Program-made: the position numbers and the translations under genes
Assembly (NCBI RefSeq): GCF_002022275.1
Contig: NZ_MSDF01000027.1
Coordinates: forward strand, 40,864-104,863
Length of the DNA stretch: 64,000 bases
Direction: 5' to 3'
DNA from: Pseudomonas fluorescens
GTDB taxonomy: Bacteria > Pseudomonadota > Gammaproteobacteria > Pseudomonadales > Pseudomonadaceae
Shown: piece after piece, positions 59,853-64,000 of the stretch
Layout of the letters: the number at the start of each line of letters is the position of its first letter
Numbering within the stretch: position 1 is the first letter of the stretch
The notes under the pieces: model-generated
Database searches by the model: none
What the model was told of the DNA's origin: nothing
The model's input: the letters and a program-made list of their open reading frames with translations, nothing else

Positions 59853-59936
59853 GGCACTATAGCGTTTTAGCGTCTTATCGGCATGAGTGTGCAAGCGGAT
59901 GATTGGCTTCATCTTCAACGAACCGAGATCGCCGAC

Positions 59937-60923
59937 ATGACCTATATGAATGCTCTGATGGTGGACACCGTGGGCGCTCCCTTTCGCTTGGCCAAGATTG
60001 CCAAGCCGACTGCCGGCGCCGGCCAGGTGCTGGTGAAAGTTCGCGCCAGCGGCCTTAACCCACTGGACGGGAAAATTCGTGCCGGCCAGGCGGCGCATGC
60101 CAATCAGCCGTTGCCAGCAGTCATTGGTATGGACCTGGCGGGGACTATCGAAGCGGTTGGCCCTATGGCGGGTGAGTGGAAAGTGGGCGACGAGGTGTAC
60201 GCACTCGGCACTGGCATCGGGGGTGTACAGGGATCGCTGGCCGAATACGCAGTGGTCGACGCGCGGTTGCTGGCGAGCAAGCCTGCCACGTTGAGCATGC
60301 GCGAAGCTGCCGTGTTGCCATTGGTGCTGATCACTGCGTGGGAGGGGTTGGTGGATCGTGCGCATGTAGGCCCTGGGCACACAGTCTTGATTCAAGGTGG
60401 CGCAGGCGGTGTAGGGCATATCGCGGTGCAGTTGGCCCTCGCCTTTGGCGCGAAGGTCTATGCCACCGGTTCCGCCAAACATCGGGCGGCCATTGAGCGC
60501 TTGGGGGCGACCTTTATCGACTACGGGCAACACGCAGTCGAAGACTATGTGACATTGCACACCGCAGGCGAAGGTTTCGACATTGTGTACGACACCGTGG
60601 GTGGTCAGACGCTGGACGCGTCCTTTCGGGCTGCAAAGACTTATAGCGGCCACGTGGTGAGCTGCCTGGGCTGGGGGCAACATAGCCTGGCACCGCTGTC
60701 GTTTCGAGGGGCGACTTATTCAGGCGTGTTCACACTGTTGCCGTTGTTGACAGGCAAGGGCCGTGAACACCACGGGCAGATCCTCGCCGACGCGGCTGCG
60801 TTGATTGATGCGGGCAAGCTCAAGCCGATCATGAACCCGCATCAATTTGATTTACAGACAGCAAACGCCGCATACGATTTGCTCGCTGGCGGCGCTCAAG
60901 GACGCTTGGTGATCGACATCTAA
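59937..60923 (+). CDS. Zinc-less quinone oxidoreductase/alcohol dehydrogenase-like protein
   Basis: About 328 residues from the ATG at 59937 (59946 is an alternative). MDR fold: VRASGLNPLDGKIRAGQA near 38, GMDLAGTIEAVG near 65, nucleotide site QGGAGGVGHIAVQLALAFGAKV near 158. No zinc-ligand set. Controlled probably by the divergent LysR. The stop overlaps that of the convergent isomerase gene by four bases. Substrate unknown. Confidence 0.85.
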   Translation: MTYMNALMVDTVGAPFRLAKIAKPTAGAGQVLVKVRASGLNPLDGKIRAGQAAHANQPLPAVIGMDLAGTIEAVGPMAGEWKVGDEVYALGTGIGGVQGSLAEYAVVDARLLASKPATLSMREAAVLPLVLITAWEGLVDRAHVGPGHTVLIQGGAGGVGHIAVQLALAFGAKVYATGSAKHRAAIERLGATFIDYGQHAVEDYVTLHTAGEGFDIVYDTVGGQTLDASFRAAKTYSGHVVSCLGWGQHSLAPLSFRGATYSGVFTLLPLLTGKGREHHGQILADAAALIDAGKLKPIMNPHQFDLQTANAAYDLLAGGAQGRLVIDI

Positions 60924-61510
60924 CTGAGGGCTTCGCGCACAAACTCCAGACGGTCCTGACCGAAGAACAGCTGGTTTCCTACAAACATGCTGGGCGCACC
61001 GAACACGCCGCGTTGAATGGCCTGTTCGGTTTTGTCTTTGAGGGCGGTTTTTACCGCTTCATCGTTGGCCAGGGCCAAGACGTACTCTGGGTCAAAGCCT
61101 TGTTCGGCGAGCACGCTGGCGACGATGGCCAGATCGCCCAAGTGACGGCCTTCTACCCAAAGGGCATGAAACAGGCAGTCGATAAATGCCTGGAAACGCT
61201 CGGGCTGATGCATCTGGATGCCCGTGACGGCGCGCATCAGCACCAGTGTATTGATGGGGAAGTGGGGGTTGAACTTGAGCACCACGTTGTAGCGTTCGGC
61301 GTAGCGCGCGAGGTCGTCAAACAGGTAGCGGCCCTTGGCCGGAACGGTGATTGGCGAGGCATTGCCGGTGGCTTTGAACACGCCACCCAACAGCATGGGT
61401 TGATACACAAGCTGTGTGCCGGTTTCTGCGCACAGGGTCGGCAGTTGGGTGTACGCCAGATAGGTTGCCGGGCTGCCGAGGTCGAAGAAGAATTCCAGGG
61501 TTTTACTCAT
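60920..61510 (-). CDS. DsbA-fold 2-hydroxychromene-2-carboxylate isomerase family protein
   Basis: A 196-residue protein starting MSKTLEFFFDLGSPATYLAY at 61510; the longer open frame runs through the SDR gene. It has the kappa-GST/HCCA isomerase fold with the Ser-Pro active-site segment (LGSPATY) and GVFGAPSMFVGNQLFFGQDRL near the end. Members isomerise aromatic breakdown products with glutathione. It follows the SDR gene by 34 bases and is probably co-transcribed with it. Confidence 0.87.
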   Translation of the reverse strand: MSKTLEFFFDLGSPATYLAYTQLPTLCAETGTQLVYQPMLLGGVFKATGNASPITVPAKGRYLFDDLARYAERYNVVLKFNPHFPINTLVLMRAVTGIQMHQPERFQAFIDCLFHALWVEGRHLGDLAIVASVLAEQGFDPEYVLALANDEAVKTALKDKTEQAIQRGVFGAPSMFVGNQLFFGQDRLEFVREALS

Positions 61511-61544
61511 GGTCGATGCTCGCTGCTTATTGTTAGGGAGGGGC

Positions 61545-62276
61545 TTACCAGGGTTCATTCCAGGGGCGCAGGTCCAGTTCGAAAGTCCAGGCGTCGCGTG
61601 GCTGGCTGTGCAGGTACCAATAGTTGTCGGCGATGTGGTCCGGGTTGAGAATGCCGTCCTGGTCCTTCTGGGCATATTTTTGCGGGAAATTGTCGCGAAT
61701 GAAGTCGGTATCGATGGCGCCGTCGACCACCACATGGGCGACGTGGATATTTCTGGGGCCCAATTCCCGCGCCATGCTTTGCGCAAGCGCACGGATGCCA
61801 TGCTTGGCACCGGCGAACGCGGCAAACCCGGCGCCACCGCGCAAGCCAGCAGTGGCGCCGGTGAACAAGATGGTGCCACGGTTGCGAGTGACCATGCGCT
61901 TGGCCACTTCGCGAGCATTCAGGAAACCCGAGAAGCAGGCCATCTCCCAGATCTTGAAGTACTTGCGTGCGGTTTCTTCGAGGATGCTGCATGGCACGTT
62001 GGCGCCAATGTTGAAGACAAATGCTTCGATGGGCCCCAGTTCGGTCTCAATCTGCTCGATCAACGCGATGACGTCTTCTTCTTTACGCGCATCGCAAGCA
62101 AACCCATGGGCTTCGCCACCTGCCGACTGGATGTTGTCTACCAGAGGCTGCAATTTGTCGGCGCTGCGACGGGTAACGCAGGCAACGTAACCCTCGCGGG
62201 CAAAACGTTTGGCAATGGCGCCGCCGGTTGCATCACCGGCACCCACTACCAATACGATTTTCTTGTTGTGTGTCAT
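61545..62276 (-). CDS. Short-chain dehydrogenase/reductase
   Basis: A 243-residue SDR. Nucleotide site VVGAGDATGGAIAKRF at 10-25, NIGAN near 93. The usual YxxxK catalytic pair is not obvious: the corresponding segment reads FAGAKHG, with Phe in place of Tyr. This may make it a non-classical or inactive SDR. First gene of the pair with the DsbA-fold isomerase. Confidence 0.83.
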   Translation of the reverse strand: MTHNKKIVLVVGAGDATGGAIAKRFAREGYVACVTRRSADKLQPLVDNIQSAGGEAHGFACDARKEEDVIALIEQIETELGPIEAFVFNIGANVPCSILEETARKYFKIWEMACFSGFLNAREVAKRMVTRNRGTILFTGATAGLRGGAGFAAFAGAKHGIRALAQSMARELGPRNIHVAHVVVDGAIDTDFIRDNFPQKYAQKDQDGILNPDHIADNYWYLHSQPRDAWTFELDLRPWNEPW

Positions 62277-62383
62277 GGGAACTCCGTTGGCTCAAGGGTC
62301 GAGCAGGAGTCTAGACGCAGCGTCACGAAGGAGAGAGTGGTGTCAGGAATTTAATGAGCAGTCGCAGGTGACTGCTCGGGGCG

Positions 62384-62665
62384 TCATTTACAGATGACGA
62401 TCATGCTGCGGCTGGTGTAGCCGGCAGGGTTGAGGCCGAAGGGGTAATCCCCTGGCTCCTCGGAGTTGTCACCGGATTTTGCGATGACCCGGTAGCCCTT
62501 GGCGCCACATGAGTTGGCCGCACTGGTGTAGCACTGGTCCCAGGAGGAGGACAGGCCGGAACAGTTGATATGCAGCCCTTTTTTGCCCCGTTTAACTTCT
62601 GTCTTGGTGGTCGCGGCACAGCCAGCAATGGCTACGACCATTAACAGTATCAAAATTCGTTTCAT
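62384..62665 (-). CDS. Small hypothetical lipoprotein
   Basis: A 93-residue protein starting MKRILILLMVVAIAGCAATT at 62665, with lipobox IAGC (Cys 16). The mature part has four further Cys residues (INCSG, DQCYTS, NSCGAK and the terminal ICK), probably two disulfides in the periplasm. Function unknown. Confidence 0.8.
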   Translation of the reverse strand: MKRILILLMVVAIAGCAATTKTEVKRGKKGLHINCSGLSSSWDQCYTSAANSCGAKGYRVIAKSGDNSEEPGDYPFGLNPAGYTSRSMIVICK

Positions 62666-62829
62666 TCCTATCCTTAATAGCCGCTTCGCAAAAAGGCCCG
62701 AAGCAGGCTTCACTCGCTCTCGATTGTAGCGTTCAGCTGTCCTTGTCGAAATTCTCCATGAATGGCATTCGTTCGCGGCCTAAACATGGCCTAAATGAGC
62801 GGCAAATACCAGAGCTACCTTAAAGATGA

Positions 62830-63684
62830 TCAATCGGCGGGCACCAGCGGTTTGGATTCGTTGCGCATTGTAAGTGTGGCGCCCACGGAGGCCAGGATGA
62901 TGCAGGTGATGGCCAACCATTGTGCGAGTGACAAATGCTCCTGCAGGAAAAACAGGCCGGATAGGGCTCCGAATGCGGGCTCGATACTCATCAAGGTCCC
63001 AAACGTGCGTGCGGGCAGGCGCGTGAGTGCGACCATTTCGAGGGTGTAGGGCAGGGCAGTGGAGAGTATGGCTACTCCAATGGCGATCGGAATAAGCGCA
63101 GGCGTCAACAGTGCGGCGCCTGCGTGGACGATACCGATGGGCGCTACGAACAACGCGGCGATCATCACGCCGAGGGCAGCAGTTTGCACGCCATTGTCGT
63201 TGCCGGCTTTCTGGCCAAACAGAATATAGAGCGCCCAGCAGACACCTGCGCCCAGTGCATAGGCCGCCCCGGTCAAGTCGATGCCGCTGCTGGCTTCCCC
63301 CATAGGGATGAGTAACAGCAGGCCGGCGATCGCCAGTGCAATCCACAGGAAGTCCACCGCACGGCGCGAAGCGTAGAGGGCGACGGCGAGTGGGCCTGTA
63401 AATTCGAGTGCGACTGCAATGCCCAATGGAACGGTGCGCAATGACATATAGAAGAGGAAGTTCATGCCGCCCAATGCCATGCCGTAAATGACCACCGTGC
63501 GCAGGGACTTGGCCGTCAGCTTGGCGCGCCATGGGCGTAATAGAAGCAGCATGATCACGCTGGCGAAAACCAGGCGCAGCGTTGTCGTGCCTTGGGCGCC
63601 GACGATGGGGAACATGCTTTTGGCCAGCGACGCGCCGGACTGGATGGACGCCATGGCGATCAACAGCAGGCCGACAGGAAACAA
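62830..63684 (-). CDS. EamA/RhtA-like amino-acid exporter
   Basis: A 284-residue protein of ten helices in two EamA repeats; LLLIAMASIQSGASLAKSMFP near the start resembles E. coli RhtA, a threonine/homoserine exporter. The first usable start is TTG at 63684. An upstream ATG at 63717 is in frame but is followed by a TAG at codon 10 (63688-63690), so either translation begins at TTG or the gene carries a nonsense change. Confidence 0.8.
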   Translation of the reverse strand: MFPVGLLLIAMASIQSGASLAKSMFPIVGAQGTTTLRLVFASVIMLLLLRPWRAKLTAKSLRTVVIYGMALGGMNFLFYMSLRTVPLGIAVALEFTGPLAVALYASRRAVDFLWIALAIAGLLLLIPMGEASSGIDLTGAAYALGAGVCWALYILFGQKAGNDNGVQTAALGVMIAALFVAPIGIVHAGAALLTPALIPIAIGVAILSTALPYTLEMVALTRLPARTFGTLMSIEPAFGALSGLFFLQEHLSLAQWLAITCIILASVGATLTMRNESKPLVPAD

Positions 63685-63764
63685 TGCCTAAGCCAGGCTG
63701 CGGGGTGGGGTGGTCATTGGGGGTGTTCGTCCGAGGTCATGGTAAAGAAGCAGAGACGATATGA

Positions 63765-63810
63765 TGCTCAAGTGTTTCGGTTTGAGCAATATATTGCTCA
63801 TTTGTTTCGG
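63765..63810. repeat. Paired 16-base direct repeat and 18-bp palindrome
   Basis: TGCTCAAGTGTTTCGG (63765-63780) recurs as TGCTCATTTGTTTCGG (63795-63810), 30 bases apart, 14 of 16 identical. TGAGCAATATATTGCTCA (63783-63800) between and over them is a perfect 18-bp palindrome. It is intergenic, 68-100 bases before the promoter at 63878, suggesting a regulator site on one face of the helix. Confidence 0.55.
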
Positions 63811-63877
63811 CGTTGCTCTCTATATAGGCAGGAATTGGGGCATTTCAGTCTGTTTGATAGAAAATCCAAATTAAGGG

Positions 63878-63905
63878 TTGACGGCAGATTCTGGAAGTCT
63901 ATAAT
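63878..63905 (+). promoter_or_regulatory. Strong stable-RNA-type sigma-70 promoter
   Basis: TTGACG (63878-63883) and TATAAT (63900-63905) with a 16-base spacer, an A/T-rich UP-like stretch just before the -35 box and a GC-rich discriminator (TCGCCCC). The transcribed leader continues to the window end with no reading frame. I recall this leader style from Pseudomonas rRNA operons, so an rrn operon probably follows. Confidence 0.75.
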
Positions 63906-64000
63906 TCGCCCCACTTCCGGCGCAGTCGAAACGGAAAACTCCTTGGTAAACAAAGAGTTACGCGAGATTCGACAGCGAGTTGCTTCAGTTCATCGAAGCC

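Noticed and set aside
1..64000. CRISPR arrays, insertion sequences, prophage genes and integron or att sites
   Set aside because: No regularly spaced repeat series, transposase, integrase or phage structural gene was found; the only tRNA pair (16552-16723) has no integrase or repeated 3' end beside it.

Overview
The window is a piece of a Pseudomonas chromosome, most probably of the P. fluorescens group. The reasons are GC-rich codon use, neighbour orders that match known Pseudomonas operons (fpvGHJK-CDEF and msuE-msuD-msuC-sfnR), and eleven copies of a REP pair built on GTGGGAGCTGGCTTGC, a short repeat typical of P. fluorescens-type genomes. I see no phage, insertion sequence, CRISPR array or integrase. 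All coordinates and translations were read by eye; functions rest on family recognition, not on searches.

Layout, 1-16 kb: the 3' end of a PhoD-type phosphatase; an AlaX-type alanyl-tRNA editing protein and a LysR regulator; a FadE-type acyl-CoA dehydrogenase; a transglutaminase-fold protein, a glutathione transferase and a YadG/YadH-type ABC exporter; a TetR/MFS pair; a TDT-family anion transporter; an MFS-PlsC fusion (phospholipid acyltransferase type). Then a guanidinium exporter (SugE/Gdx) preceded by what looks like a guanidine-II (mini-ykkC) riboswitch, a BASS-family symporter and rdgC.

16.5-27.7 kb: tRNA-Val(UAC) and tRNA-Asp(GUC) with their own promoter and terminator; a membrane-anchored catalase-like protein overlapping a di-haem cytochrome; an FKBP lipoprotein isomerase; an inverted pair of perfect DnaA boxes; small regulators; an EAL-CBS-GGDEF protein; the periplasmic protease Prc; a quinone oxidoreductase.

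27.7-34.2 kb: a compact ABC uptake cluster (binding protein, two permeases, ATPase) that also encodes an alkaline-phosphatase-superfamily hydrolase and a HAD phosphatase. A divergent GntR/HutC-type regulator sits beside it, and two sites resembling the TGGTCTAGACCA operator flank the shared intergenic region. The substrate is unknown but is probably an organophosphorus compound.

34.3-42.8 kb: the ferripyoverdine reduction and iron-uptake operon fpvG-H-J-K-C-D-E-F, divergent from a leuC-leuD-like pair that lacks leuB.

42.9-55.7 kb: a LysR regulator, dctA, a haloacetate-dehalogenase-like hydrolase, a VOC protein, then two sulfur-scavenging blocks. The first is sfnB-metI-metQ behind a good sigma-54 promoter. 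The second is msuE-msuD-msuC-sfnR for methanesulfonate desulfonation, ending in the sigma-54 activator that is the natural candidate to drive the first. SoxR and a divergent antibiotic-monooxygenase-like protein lie between them.

55.7-64 kb: a cysteine desulfurase, an aminopeptidase P, a LysR/oxidoreductase pair, a DsbA-fold isomerase with an SDR, a small lipoprotein and an RhtA-like exporter. The last bases hold a strong promoter of the stable-RNA type whose transcribed leader runs out of the window; a ribosomal RNA operon probably follows.
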